64,000 nucleotides of DNA from Paenibacillus silviterrae (GCF_030167925.1 NZ_JASKUT010000001.1:2294001-2358000); one strand, 5' to 3'. Numbered from the stretch's first letter, positions 24,214-33,704 are shown. A program made the numbers and translations. Notes: generated by a model from the sequence alone, not told the origin.

Positions 24214-25317
24214 TTACTTCCCTTGATGTCCTGACCCGATTGCTTCGGACACGTTCTTGAAGCCGTCCTTTCGAAGCAAATCGCGAAGCCCACGGTTGAT
24301 TTGACGAAGCAGACCCGGACCCTCGTAAATAAGCGCCGTATATACCTCGACCAGACTGGCCCCGGCCCGTATTTTTTCATATGCATCTTCCGCAGAGAAA
24401 ATGCCGCCCGATCCGATAATCGGCAGCTTCCCTTCGGTGGCTTTATATATGGTGCGGATCAGCTCCGTTGAGCGGCTGGTGAGCGGCCTTCCGCTAAGCC
24501 CTCCGGTCTCCTTCCGGTTTCCATGCCGCAAGCCGTCGCGGGCGATGGTTGTATTGGACGCAATAACGCCGGATACGCCGCTGCGTACAATCGTTTCTAC
24601 CATGTACTCAACTTCATGAGCCTCCAGGTCCGGAGCGATTTTCACCAGCACCGGCTTCTCCTTGCCGCCGAACATGGCATGCTGCTTGCCGATCTCGTCC
24701 TTGACGGCTGCCAGCAGACGGGATAAGTCGTCGCCATGCTGCAGGCTTCGCAGGTCGGGCGTATTTGGAGAGCTTATGTTGACTACGAAGAAATCACCGT
24801 AGCCATATAAGCCCTGAATACATTTGCGGTAGTCATCCTCCGCTTGCTCATTCGGGGTCGTTTTGTTCTTGCCGATATTGATAGCCAGCGGGATCGTTCG
24901 GCTGCCTTGATTACGCAGGTTCCGCTTCATTCCCTCAATCCCGACATTATTGAAGCCCATTCGATTGATTAACGCTTCATCCTCCGGCAAACGGAACAAC
25001 CTTGGAAGCTCATTGCCTACTTGCGGCTTCGGCGTTACCGTCCCGACCTCCATGAAGCCGAAGCCGATATTGGAGAAGCCCGGCACCGCTTTGGCATTCT
25101 TATCGAGCCCGGCTGCGAGGCCGACGGGGTTCGCGAATGTAATCCCCCACAGCTTCGATTCCAGCTCCGGATAAGCCGGAACGCCGTACATCAGGCTGAG
25201 CAGCTTCCGCCCTCCAGGAATATTACCCGCGGTATGCAGTCCGTCAATCACCATATGATGTGCCTTTTCCGGATCCATTCGAAAAAATATCGGTTTGCCA
25301 AGCGTTTTATACAGCAT
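24214..25317 (-). CDS. pyrD: Dihydroorotate dehydrogenase (quinone), class 2, 367 aa
   Basis: FMN flavoprotein oxidising dihydroorotate to orotate in pyrimidine synthesis, with electrons to quinone. Class 2 features: an N-terminal amphipathic membrane-binding extension (residues 1-45), NPVGLAAGLDKNA, the catalytic Ser in NISSPNTPDLR, and the FMN phosphate loop IIGSGGIFSAEDAYEKIRAGA. Many Bacilli use the NAD-linked class 1B enzyme inside the pyr operon; here the gene stands outside a pyr operon and heads a run with relQ and DUF309. Confidence 0.93.
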   Translation of the reverse strand: MLYKTLGKPIFFRMDPEKAHHMVIDGLHTAGNIPGGRKLLSLMYGVPAYPELESKLWGITFANPVGLAAGLDKNAKAVPGFSNIGFGFMEVGTVTPKPQVGNELPRLFRLPEDEALINRMGFNNVGIEGMKRNLRNQGSRTIPLAINIGKNKTTPNEQAEDDYRKCIQGLYGYGDFFVVNISSPNTPDLRSLQHGDDLSRLLAAVKDEIGKQHAMFGGKEKPVLVKIAPDLEAHEVEYMVETIVRSGVSGVIASNTTIARDGLRHGNRKETGGLSGRPLTSRSTELIRTIYKATEGKLPIIGSGGIFSAEDAYEKIRAGASLVEVYTALIYEGPGLLRQINRGLRDLLRKDGFKNVSEAIGSGHQGK

Positions 25318-25493
25318 TTACGTCGTCCTCTCCCTTGTTTCAACAAAATAACCGAACGGTCAACATCTCTCTTTGACAGTTTAGCGTTTTATGAACGAAA
25401 AATAAAGAGGACAAGCTGGATTTCCCATCTGCCTAAAACGTTTACAATATGATAAAATATGCACAAACTCCTGAAATGGAAGGGCTGACTACA

Positions 25494-25628
25494 ATGCAAA
25501 AAAAGAAACCTCCCGTCCTGCAGCGCAGACAGAAGGATGGACCGAACAAAAAATTAGCGATCTGGGTCGGTTCCGTGTTCGCCGGTATCATTGTACTGAT
25601 GACCGTTCTCCTCATTCTTAACTCTTAG
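25494..25628 (+). CDS. Small single-pass membrane protein, 44 aa
   Basis: A basic N-terminus (about 20 residues with many Lys/Arg) is followed by one hydrophobic helix (LAIWVGSVFAGIIVLMTVLLIL). GGAAGGG lies about 10 bases before ATG. The stop overlaps the end of the convergent L,D-transpeptidase gene by four bases. No family is recognised; the layout is typical of small membrane proteins of Bacilli. Confidence 0.6.
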   Translation: MQKKKPPVLQRRQKDGPNKKLAIWVGSVFAGIIVLMTVLLILNS

Positions 25629-27031
25629 TTCAGCCACTTGTATACTTTCCCCGGATTCGACTCCTCCGTCAGCTGAGGGAGCCGCCAAGGCTGCGGGCTG
25701 CGGCTTACCTCAGACGGCAGGAGTCCGCTTCCGATCGTTACACTGGTGCCAAGAGGCACCATATCGAAAAGCTCCTCGACGTCCTCCTTCAGCATCCGCA
25801 CGCATCCAAGGGATTGATCCTTGCCGATGCTGGCAGGCTTGTTCGTACCGTGGATCGCATACAGCGTATCCGACAAGGTCATCCCGCGGCTGCCGAATTC
25901 CCCATTCGATTTGCCGTTCGGGTTACGCACCTTCTCCGATATGGTGAATTCCCCCTCCGGCGTACGGCTTCCGCCAAGTCCCACGGGATAGCTGCGCAGT
26001 ACGATCTTTCCGCTTACTACCGCAAGCCGGTATGTCTTCTTATCTACTATGATTCGCAGCGGTTCGGTGAATGGCTTCGTCAATTCGCCGCTTGGTGACG
26101 GGTTATTTCCCTGAGACTGCTTTGGGTTTACTGCCGGCTTCCCCTGCTGTAAGATTTCCGCCGACAGCTTCTCCTTCTCCCGGGCATACCATGTCTGCAT
26201 GGCCTCGGATACCCCCGGCAGCATATTGTTAGGATAGGGCTGACTCACTTGGGAAAGCTCCTCCGGAATGTTTCCGTTCCGGTCTCGATAGGCGATAACG
26301 GCGGATCGTACAACAAGCTCTTGCTCCTGCTGTAACTGCCATACAGGAAGAATGCCGGCTGCCATGCTGCTGTCCCCCGGCTCGCATTGGCAGCTTTCTT
26401 GGTCGTAGTAGCTGATTTGCTGCTGCGCCCCGGTTGCCCCGGCTTCTACGGAAAGAAGCGGTTCCGGCTTTTGAGACCAGCTGATCCAATCACTGTTCCC
26501 TAAAGGGGCCCCCCGCACCAGAATACCTAGTCGTTGTATTCGTTCCTGCAGCAGCATGGTTTGCAGGGCAGCTGCCACCCTAATTTTGGACTTGTCACCG
26601 GTCAAATAATAAACCTGGGTTTGCTGAGCCTGCTGCGCCGTCACATTCGCAGGTAGCGGCAGCGAATCGACCGTATTCTCAGGCTTGATCCGTGGAATAT
26701 AGAGGGTGAGCATCAGCGAGGCCAGTACCGTCATCCACAGACGCAGCCGCGAGCGCCTTGCCCGGCGCTTCTGCTCTGCCCTCCATTGCTCCAGAGGCTT
26801 CAGCTCCTCTGCCGGCAGCTCCACCCTTTGATTCTCGAACGCCTCATAAATTTCCCCAGCCTGGGAATAGCAGTACAAAGCCTTTCCTTGCTTCCCTTGG
26901 GCTTCATATTCACGGCCGAGCAAATACCAGGCCATTTTATTCTCGGGATGCTCTTTCACATATTTTTTTAAATATAACGGATCTTCCCGAAAAAATTGCT
27001 CGAGCTTCTCGTCCGTAGTTTTCGTTTTCAC
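25625..27031 (-). CDS. L,D-transpeptidase with N-terminal TPR-like region, 468 aa
   Basis: C-terminal YkuD-type L,D-transpeptidase domain with the motif H-x15-SLGCVRM: His394 in AIHGTN and catalytic Cys410. The N-terminal ~75 residues look like a TPR-type helical hairpin (NKMAWYLLGREYEAQGKQGKALYCY), followed by a basic stretch and one membrane helix (about 98-112), so the TPR part is cytoplasmic and the catalytic part outside. The enzyme cross-links peptidoglycan or anchors polymers. GTG start at 27031 has AAGGAAGG six bases before it; the ATG at 27085 has no ribosome-binding site. Confidence 0.85.
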   Translation of the reverse strand: MKTKTTDEKLEQFFREDPLYLKKYVKEHPENKMAWYLLGREYEAQGKQGKALYCYSQAGEIYEAFENQRVELPAEELKPLEQWRAEQKRRARRSRLRLWMTVLASLMLTLYIPRIKPENTVDSLPLPANVTAQQAQQTQVYYLTGDKSKIRVAAALQTMLLQERIQRLGILVRGAPLGNSDWISWSQKPEPLLSVEAGATGAQQQISYYDQESCQCEPGDSSMAAGILPVWQLQQEQELVVRSAVIAYRDRNGNIPEELSQVSQPYPNNMLPGVSEAMQTWYAREKEKLSAEILQQGKPAVNPKQSQGNNPSPSGELTKPFTEPLRIIVDKKTYRLAVVSGKIVLRSYPVGLGGSRTPEGEFTISEKVRNPNGKSNGEFGSRGMTLSDTLYAIHGTNKPASIGKDQSLGCVRMLKEDVEELFDMVPLGTSVTIGSGLLPSEVSRSPQPWRLPQLTEESNPGKVYKWLN

Positions 27032-27111
27032 AGCAGCCTTCCTTTCTGCCACCTTCTCCCATATAATATCGGATGAATTACACATTTAATTAATAAAGAC
27101 ATGAATCCATG

Positions 27112-27150
27112 CAAAAAAGCACCCTTTGCCCTAAGGCAAAAGATGCTTTT
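27112..27150 (-). terminator. Terminator overlapping the HD-GYP stop codon
   Basis: On the minus strand an AAAAGCATCTTTTGCC-type left arm pairs with GGCAAAGGGTGC and ends in TTTTTT. The left arm encodes the last five residues, so the stop codon lies in the loop. Confidence 0.75.
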
Positions 27151-27886
27151 GCTCCTCAATCATATCCAGAAGGTGCCGATCCTTCTCGTTCATGAAGTAA
27201 TTTTTCTCCAGCATGACACTGTGGAACGCATCCACCACCATGGGATCAAAATGAGTGCCCCGACAGCGGATAATCTCGTCCACGCCTTCCTTGTAGCTTC
27301 TGCCCTTAGCATACGGCCTATCGGTCGTCATAGCATCGAAAGCGTCCGCTACAGCTACAATACGTGCGTAGAAGGGGATTGCCGTCCCTTTCAGCCCCTC
27401 GGGATAGCCCGAGCCATCCATCTTCTCGTGATGGTATTTGGCTACCTGTGTAGCCTGGATCATCCGCTCCTCCGGTTCCACCCGAGAGAGAATTCTCGCA
27501 CCGATCGTCGTATGGGAGATCATGACTTGGAACTCTTCCTGGCTTAAGCTGTCGGACTTCAGAAGAATGCGATCCGGTACACCGATCTTGCCGATATCAT
27601 GCATGAGCGCCGCTCTGTGAAAATGCTTGCATTCCTCTTCGGATACCCCGAGCTTACGGGCGATCCATAAGGAGTATAGGGCAACACGTGACGAGTGTCC
27701 TGCTGTATAGGGATCTCTCGAGTCTAACGCCAAAACCAAAGAGTGTATCACACTCATGGAGAAAGGATGATCCTCCTCCGAGGTTCCCCGGTTCAGCTCA
27801 GTCGCGGATTCCAGCAGCAATAGCAGCTCCCTATTCGTTCGTTCCAGCTCTTCTATTCGTTTCAAATAAGGTGCGATATCCGTCAC
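27131..27886 (-). CDS. HD-GYP domain phosphodiesterase-like protein, 251 aa
   Basis: Residues ~43-240 form an HD-GYP domain: first His in TAGHSSRVALYS, HD pair in MHDIGKIGVPD (96-97), HHEKMDGSGYP with the GYP motif, and DAFDAMTTDRPY. The family hydrolyses cyclic di-GMP. The first ~35 residues are a short coiled coil and there is no sensor domain, so it may be soluble or partner-driven. GTG start with GGGAGGTG five bases upstream. It lies between the L,D-transpeptidase and the NHL/FecR/adenylate cyclase cluster. Confidence 0.88.
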   Translation of the reverse strand: MTDIAPYLKRIEELERTNRELLLLLESATELNRGTSEEDHPFSMSVIHSLVLALDSRDPYTAGHSSRVALYSLWIARKLGVSEEECKHFHRAALMHDIGKIGVPDRILLKSDSLSQEEFQVMISHTTIGARILSRVEPEERMIQATQVAKYHHEKMDGSGYPEGLKGTAIPFYARIVAVADAFDAMTTDRPYAKGRSYKEGVDEIIRCRGTHFDPMVVDAFHSVMLEKNYFMNEKDRHLLDMIEEQKHLLP

Positions 27887-27998
27887 GTGTTCACCTCCCG
27901 TCCTGCAGCATAGTTTTTCTTATCATAGCCGAAAAGACCTAATCTGTGAAGAGCGGAAGACATAAGCTCCTACAGCCAGGTCTTTATCGATTGTTACT

Positions 27999-29618
27999 TT
28001 ATGGCTTAATCGTTGTTTTTTCGCGGATAATGGCCGTTCGCGTATCATTATGCCACTGTACATCCAAGCCGATCTCTTCCGCGAAGAAACGAATCGGAAC
28101 ATAGGTACGGTCCTCTTTGATATACGGTGCTACGTCCGTCGCCTTCTGCACGGCCTCTTTTCCTTCTTCCAAGCGCTTGATTCCGGTTTTCCCTACATAA
28201 AGCTCGATGGTCCTGCCATCCTTGGAAAGCTGTACTGCACGGGTATCATCATCGAACGTAACCTTGTATCCGAGCGCTTCCGTAATGAGGCGAACAGGAA
28301 CCATGGTACGTCCTTCCGAAATTTCCGGCTGCGCATCGAACTGGACCCATTGGGAGCCAAGAACGACCTTCACGCTGTCATCCTTCGGCAGCTCGGCAGG
28401 AAGCTGATAAAGGCTAACGCTGCGAAGCTTATTGTTAAATGAATCTGCCACGACAACGCTTCCGTCAGCCAGTACGGCCACATCCGTCGGCTTATGGAAC
28501 CCGGCGCCGCGATCAATGCCGTCCAATTCCCCGGACAGCAGATTGGAAGCACCGGCAAGTGTAGTGACTTTACCATTCGCCAAATAACGAACTGCATTGT
28601 TGCCGGAATCGGCAATCAACAATCCGCCTTCGGCCGTCAGGGCTAGGCCTTGAGGAGCGTTGAACAAAGCTTTAAGCGCCTCACCGTCAGCATAGTCGCC
28701 CGGTGCAAACAGCTCTTTTTTCTCATAAAGGCCTGATTTCGCTTCGTTGACGCTGCTTCCCGCTACCGTGCTAACCTTGCCTTGCGCCAGATCAATGTAA
28801 CGGATTCTTTGATTGCCTGTGTCACTCACATAGAGATTGCCTTTGGCATCCAAAACCAAAGAGGTCGGTTCGTTAAACTTAGCGGTTGCCAGACTTCCGT
28901 CCGAATAATCGCCGGCCGGAACTACCTGCCCCGGAGATACTTCTATAAGTCGATTGGATAAGGCATTCAGCGTCTTGACCTGTCCTGCAGGCGTGATGCT
29001 ACGAATCACATGATTGAGGGAATCCGTTACGTAGATCGTTCCGTCCGCAGCAACAGCCACATCGGTAGGATAATAAAGCCGAGCTTCCTTGCCTGCCCCA
29101 TCCTTATGGCCAAGCACACCCGTACCCGCTACCGTCGTCACCTTGCCGGATGCGTCGATTTTACGAACGGCATGATTGCCGGCATCCGCTACGTAGATAT
29201 TCCCGTTGGCATCTACAGCGATTCCCTTGGGCTCGTTGAAGAGCGACAGATCCTTCTTCTCGTCAAGCATGCCTCCTTCAGGGAAGCCTTTGGCATCCTT
29301 GTGGACGTAAATTCCAGCGAAGTCGCTAACCTTCCCGTCCTTCAGCTGTTTGATCTTGTGATTGCGGGAATCGGCAAACAAAATAGTACCGTCCGGAAGC
29401 AGTCCCAAGCCGGCCGGGGAACGGAACGTGGCTGTCAGCCGCGCTCCGTTATAATCGCCGAAGCCCCCAAGTCCCGCCAAAGTGTTAACATTCGTCAATA
29501 TCTGATCGTTGCTGCCGATGACCGCATCTTTCTCCAGGGATGCCCCGTAGGCCGAGGAGCTGCCGAACAATGCGGAAGCAGCAACGAGAACCGCCAGCAA
29601 TTTTTTTGAATTTTTCAT
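27999..29618 (-). CDS. Secreted NHL-repeat propeller with copper amine oxidase N-terminal-like domains, 539 aa
   Basis: Signal peptide (residues ~1-26, KKLLAVLVAASALFG then AYGA). Residues ~45-410 hold about six NHL repeats of the type GLALTAEGGLLIADSGNNAVRYL, forming a beta-propeller. The last ~120 residues are two stalk modules of the copper amine oxidase N-terminal family (GRTMVPVRLITEALGY and DRTYVPIRFFAEEIGLDV), common in Paenibacillus surface proteins and probably cell-wall associated. It starts 26 bp after the FecR-domain gene; GGAG five bases before ATG 29618 decides the start. A binding or scaffold role outside the cell is inferred. Confidence 0.85.
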   Translation of the reverse strand: MKNSKKLLAVLVAASALFGSSSAYGASLEKDAVIGSNDQILTNVNTLAGLGGFGDYNGARLTATFRSPAGLGLLPDGTILFADSRNHKIKQLKDGKVSDFAGIYVHKDAKGFPEGGMLDEKKDLSLFNEPKGIAVDANGNIYVADAGNHAVRKIDASGKVTTVAGTGVLGHKDGAGKEARLYYPTDVAVAADGTIYVTDSLNHVIRSITPAGQVKTLNALSNRLIEVSPGQVVPAGDYSDGSLATAKFNEPTSLVLDAKGNLYVSDTGNQRIRYIDLAQGKVSTVAGSSVNEAKSGLYEKKELFAPGDYADGEALKALFNAPQGLALTAEGGLLIADSGNNAVRYLANGKVTTLAGASNLLSGELDGIDRGAGFHKPTDVAVLADGSVVVADSFNNKLRSVSLYQLPAELPKDDSVKVVLGSQWVQFDAQPEISEGRTMVPVRLITEALGYKVTFDDDTRAVQLSKDGRTIELYVGKTGIKRLEEGKEAVQKATDVAPYIKEDRTYVPIRFFAEEIGLDVQWHNDTRTAIIREKTTIKP

Positions 29619-29644
29619 ATGTTCTCCTTTCACTTGCTTGCACC

Positions 29645-31729
29645 TTACTTCATTACGGTAACGGATTGCTCGCTGCCCTCAGCAGGCTGATAAATAAACA
29701 CTTCATTACCGGCCTTATCTACGACCTTGACATAGATCAGCTTCACTATGCCAGAACTGTTGGCACCGCTAACCGGAGTCAAGGTAATATCGGCAAGCAG
29801 CTTGCCTTCCTTAGGCACCGCTATGTTCTGAGGTTCCACCGTGCTGGTAGAGCTCATAAATTGCGTACCCGCGTAGATCAGCTCACTTTGAGTGCTGCCT
29901 GTAACCTGACGTACCGTTTCAGCTGTTTGTGCGCCGTTGAACACCGTATCCGGCTGATCGTTCCATTCATTGTTCGCGGTGCCCGTATATGTAAAAGCGT
30001 TATTGTCATACAGCAGATGTGCCTCTACCGCATATAAGCTCTTCAGACCGTTAAAGTTCTCCAGCGTAATGGCAACCTTGCTGTTTCCGCTGCTGGTCAG
30101 CTTTACGTTCGGAAGCACCTCGAAGGTCGGAATGTTCACCGAGCTGCTGGACAAGCCCGAGCGAACCGCTTTTGCTGTGAGTCCGCTATACATTCCCGCC
30201 TGGAGGGACAACTGCAGGGATACCTCTGTCGCCGTGCCTAAACCATTCACCTGACCCAGAAGATTTGTGCCGTAGTACACCTGTACCACTGCGTCCGCCT
30301 CAGCTTTGAACTTCAGAATGACCGGATTCGCCGTTGTTGTGAGGGTAGAAGTTACCGTCGGAGCATTGGGTGTTGTGCCGCCGGAATTTGTGCTGCCGTC
30401 GGAGCCGCCTGAATCGCTTCCGGACTGACCTCCCGTTTGGCCGCCTGTCTGTCCGCCCGTTTGTGTACCGGTCTTTCCATCAGAAGAAGCATAATCCTGT
30501 ACCGCTTTCTTCTGCTGCTCCTCAAGCGCCTTCTTGTTATCCTCGTCCTGCTTACGCTTTGCATCTTCAATCTGCTTCAAGAGCGCAGACAAACGCTGCT
30601 GGTTTTCCAAGAGCTTACGCTCTTCTTCCTGCTGGCGTCTCAAGAGCTCTGAAGCTGTCGCCGCCTCCTGAGCCTTCCTTAGCCTTTCTGCCTCAGGATC
30701 TTGTCCGGCCGTTTTATCAAGCTTCTCTACCTTGGATAAATCAATTTTTTTCAAAGGATCTTCAATTTTCTTGTTCGCTTCATCGATCGTTTTCTGTTCG
30801 ATCTTCTTAGCATCAATGGCATCCTTCGCAATGTTGCCGACGATATTGTCAAGGTTTTTGGCCACCTTGTTCAATTCATCCAGATCCTTAATGAACAGCG
30901 TGCTGTCAGCCGGCTTGATTGCACCTTGCTGCAGCTGCTGCTTCTGCTTCTCGAGAAACTCCTTGTTCTCTTGGTCGATCTCCGCCTTATTCTTGATGAT
31001 CGCTTCCAGCACCTTTGGCGGAGCTTGCTTAACGAGCTGGTCCACATTGATGAATTCGACCTTTGTTTTTAAATCCTGTACCTCATCGCGCTTCGTAAGA
31101 TTAATCTGTTGAGCAGGATAGACAAGCACCTGCTTGGCCTCCTGAAGGGACGTTTTGAGTTCTTCGCCCTCCTGCGCCGTTACGGTTTTGGCCTGAACTA
31201 CACCCGCCGCTACAACCATTGTCGTTTCGCCGGTTTTCTTATTAATAATGGTGAGGAAGTGCGTGCCTCGAACCCCCATGACCGCTGTCGGGGTTTGAAC
31301 CTCGAATTCATCCTCCGAGCTGACAAGCGATTTGACCTTGGCCCAGACCGAGCCGGACCAAGCCTTCAGCTTGGACACCTTGCCTCCGCCATCTGTAGTC
31401 AGCTCCGATATGTATACTTCGGAATCTTCGCCGATCGTCACTTCATCCGCCATGTCAACGACCTTGAGAGCCACAGATGAGGAAGATCCCGTAATGATCA
31501 TGTCCCCTTGGTTCAAGTTCATATCCGTATAGACGGAATAGGACTTTGAACCCCCTGCCTTTTTCACCTGCACATCCCCGGTAACCTCCGTGACAACCGC
31601 CGCGCGTACCGACTTGGCATAAGCTGCCGGAGCAAAGACAGTGATTAGTGTAGATAAAAACAGGGTGGCTGCTGTAAATAATGATAGAAAAGCTCTGAAA
31701 TCTTGTAACCTAAGCCTCATTCTCCCCAC
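29645..31729 (-). CDS. Secreted FecR-domain / coiled-coil / cohesin-like protein, 694 aa
   Basis: Signal sequence (about residues 8-38, ending APAAYA). Residues ~40-190 are a FecR domain (VTEVTGDVQVKKAGG, GDMIITGSSSSVALKV, QTPTAVMGVRGTHF). Residues ~225-410 are a long charged coiled coil. A Gly/Gln/Thr/Ser linker (about 415-450, repeated GGQT) leads to an Ig-like region and a last beta-domain resembling cohesin (FNGLKSLYAVEAHLLYDNNAF). In Gram-negatives FecR relays signals to sigma factors; here it is presumably extracellular. GTG 31729 with GAGGAG seven bases upstream is preferred. Neighbours are the CHASE2 adenylate cyclase upstream and the NHL protein downstream. Confidence 0.8.
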   Translation of the reverse strand: MGRMRLRLQDFRAFLSLFTAATLFLSTLITVFAPAAYAKSVRAAVVTEVTGDVQVKKAGGSKSYSVYTDMNLNQGDMIITGSSSSVALKVVDMADEVTIGEDSEVYISELTTDGGGKVSKLKAWSGSVWAKVKSLVSSEDEFEVQTPTAVMGVRGTHFLTIINKKTGETTMVVAAGVVQAKTVTAQEGEELKTSLQEAKQVLVYPAQQINLTKRDEVQDLKTKVEFINVDQLVKQAPPKVLEAIIKNKAEIDQENKEFLEKQKQQLQQGAIKPADSTLFIKDLDELNKVAKNLDNIVGNIAKDAIDAKKIEQKTIDEANKKIEDPLKKIDLSKVEKLDKTAGQDPEAERLRKAQEAATASELLRRQQEEERKLLENQQRLSALLKQIEDAKRKQDEDNKKALEEQQKKAVQDYASSDGKTGTQTGGQTGGQTGGQSGSDSGGSDGSTNSGGTTPNAPTVTSTLTTTANPVILKFKAEADAVVQVYYGTNLLGQVNGLGTATEVSLQLSLQAGMYSGLTAKAVRSGLSSSSVNIPTFEVLPNVKLTSSGNSKVAITLENFNGLKSLYAVEAHLLYDNNAFTYTGTANNEWNDQPDTVFNGAQTAETVRQVTGSTQSELIYAGTQFMSSTSTVEPQNIAVPKEGKLLADITLTPVSGANSSGIVKLIYVKVVDKAGNEVFIYQPAEGSEQSVTVMK

Positions 31730-31791
31730 GATGATACTCCTCTCCCATTCCGTATTCCAAAAAAATCGACAACATTGCACATTCTAGTTCT

Positions 31792-31820
31792 ATTCTAATT
31801 TTTGTCATTCCAAGATTCAA
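31792..31820 (-). promoter_or_regulatory. Sigma-A promoter of the FecR-domain gene
   Basis: Minus strand TTGAAT (31815-31820), 17-bp spacer, TAGAAT (31792-31797); a second TAGAAT follows at 31781-31786. The FecR-NHL pair can thus be made separately from the cyclase. Confidence 0.6.
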
Positions 31821-31871
31821 TGAAACTTTTCACAATTTCGAAATATAATTTCACGTCAATAACCGGCTATG

Positions 31872-33704
31872 TCAGGAAGCTTGATCTCCTTTGGTTTGAG
31901 CCGAAGCAGGCGCCCCCTTCACACCCAATACCTCGAACAGCTTCAACGGCACGCTTTTCCCCTTCATCAGCTTTTCGCCGGCGAAATTGTACTCGAAATA
32001 CTCTTTGGTCAGCTCGTATGTGGCCTCCGACACGAGAACCTGATTCGGCTGCGTATTCGATTCGATCCGCGCCGCCGTATTGACGTTATCGCCAATGGCC
32101 GTATAGTCTACCCGCAGATACGATCCGATGTTGCCTACAACGACATCCCCTGTGTTGATGCCGATCCCTACGCTGATGGTGACGCCGTATTTCTCTTGAA
32201 CGTCGGCACGTACCTTTTCCATGCCCTTCTGTATCTCATATGCGGTCTTAACCGCATAGTAAGGATGATCCGGCACATCCAGCGGCGCATTATACAGAAT
32301 CATCGCCGCATCCCCGATAAACTTATCAATCGTACCGTGGTTCTCCAGCGCCCGCTCGGTAATGAGGTTGAACATCATATTCAGAAAGTCAACGACCTCC
32401 TCCGGCTTCAATCGCTCCGAAAGCGGCGTAAAGCCCCGTACGTCCAGGAACAGCACCGTCAGCTCCTTGCTGATCCCTCCAAGCTGGATCTCTTGCTCGC
32501 TGGTTGCAATTTCCTTAACCAAATCAGGAGAGATGTACCGCCCGAACTGTTTCGTTATGTAATTTTTTTGCTTCGTTTCGAAGTATGTTTTCATCGAGAT
32601 ATTGCCGAGGTATGCGACGATGCCGCTGACAACCGCGAGCATCACATCCACATATTGATCGGAGTAAGCAAAGATGACGTATTGCCCGGCAAACAAGATG
32701 ACGGTTGCTACGAACACCAGCACCACACCGGCAATCGCCTTCAGCCGCCAGGTGAAGATTCCGAACAAAAGAATGATCAGTGCCGCTAATCCAAGAGGAA
32801 GAACCTCGTTCACCGGAGTGACGACTTGATTCTTGAGAATTTGATTCAGAATGTTTGCGTGAGCATAGACCAGATGCATGTGATTCTCGATCGGGGTAAT
32901 CCCTTCATCGGAGCCGGGAGCCGTATAGCCCACAAGCACCAGCCGGTCCTTGAACGTCTGCGGAGGCACGCTGCCGTTCAATACTTTAGCGAAGGGGATC
33001 GTTTCGAAGTCAAACTCCTTCGCATCCCATCGGATGATCATCTCCGATTTGGGCCGCCCGTCGATCAAGGGCAAATCCAGAAATTTGCTGACATCCGCGC
33101 CGGCCAGCTGTGCGACCGCAAGAGCCATTGAAGGAAATACTCCCTCCGGCGTATTGATCTGCAGCCAGTTCGAGCGCACCACGCCATCGGTATCAAATGT
33201 CGCATTGATGTGCGCTTTGTTCACATAAGGCCGGAAGGCGGGAATCGGCTGCTGAATCGTCTCCACCGACAACAGTTCTCCCGACTTTACCTTCAGGGAA
33301 CGGTCGAATGTCCCTTCCGTATTGGCATGCGACGGCAAAACGATATTGCTGTGCTTGGACAGCTCGACGGCAAGTGCCATATCGCTCTCCGGCTTGCTCT
33401 CGGTATACAGCTCGATATCGAAGGCGATCACCTTCGCCCCCGCCGCCTCCAGCTGACTGATCAGCTTGGCATACACCGAGCGGTCCCATGGGTAAGGCCC
33501 GACTTCTTTAATCGACTGGGAGTCAATCCCTATAACGACGATATCCTCATGCGGCTCTTGACTCATGGACGTCGACATATTGAAATCGAATACCTGATTC
33601 GATAGCACCTTCAAGGAGCCCGTCAGCAGCATTACCAGACACATCAATACAATGAATCCATTCCCTAAAACAATGACGCCAGACTTGCTGACCCCTTTCT
33701 TCAT
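31872..33704 (-). CDS. CHASE2 domain class III adenylate cyclase, 610 aa
   Basis: One N-terminal helix (about 11-30), an extracytoplasmic CHASE2 sensor (about 35-295), three membrane helices (about 300-370) and a cytoplasmic class III cyclase domain (about 410-600). Catalytic residues are complete: metal Asp421 and Asp465, adenine-selecting Lys461 and Asp533 (RVDYTAIGD), transition-state Asn542 and Arg546 (NVNTAARIE). The Lys/Asp pair points to cAMP rather than cGMP. GAGGGGG precedes the ATG. CHASE2 cyclases are often found beside FecR proteins, as here. Confidence 0.9.
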   Translation of the reverse strand: MKKGVSKSGVIVLGNGFIVLMCLVMLLTGSLKVLSNQVFDFNMSTSMSQEPHEDIVVIGIDSQSIKEVGPYPWDRSVYAKLISQLEAAGAKVIAFDIELYTESKPESDMALAVELSKHSNIVLPSHANTEGTFDRSLKVKSGELLSVETIQQPIPAFRPYVNKAHINATFDTDGVVRSNWLQINTPEGVFPSMALAVAQLAGADVSKFLDLPLIDGRPKSEMIIRWDAKEFDFETIPFAKVLNGSVPPQTFKDRLVLVGYTAPGSDEGITPIENHMHLVYAHANILNQILKNQVVTPVNEVLPLGLAALIILLFGIFTWRLKAIAGVVLVFVATVILFAGQYVIFAYSDQYVDVMLAVVSGIVAYLGNISMKTYFETKQKNYITKQFGRYISPDLVKEIATSEQEIQLGGISKELTVLFLDVRGFTPLSERLKPEEVVDFLNMMFNLITERALENHGTIDKFIGDAAMILYNAPLDVPDHPYYAVKTAYEIQKGMEKVRADVQEKYGVTISVGIGINTGDVVVGNIGSYLRVDYTAIGDNVNTAARIESNTQPNQVLVSEATYELTKEYFEYNFAGEKLMKGKSVPLKLFEVLGVKGAPASAQTKGDQAS

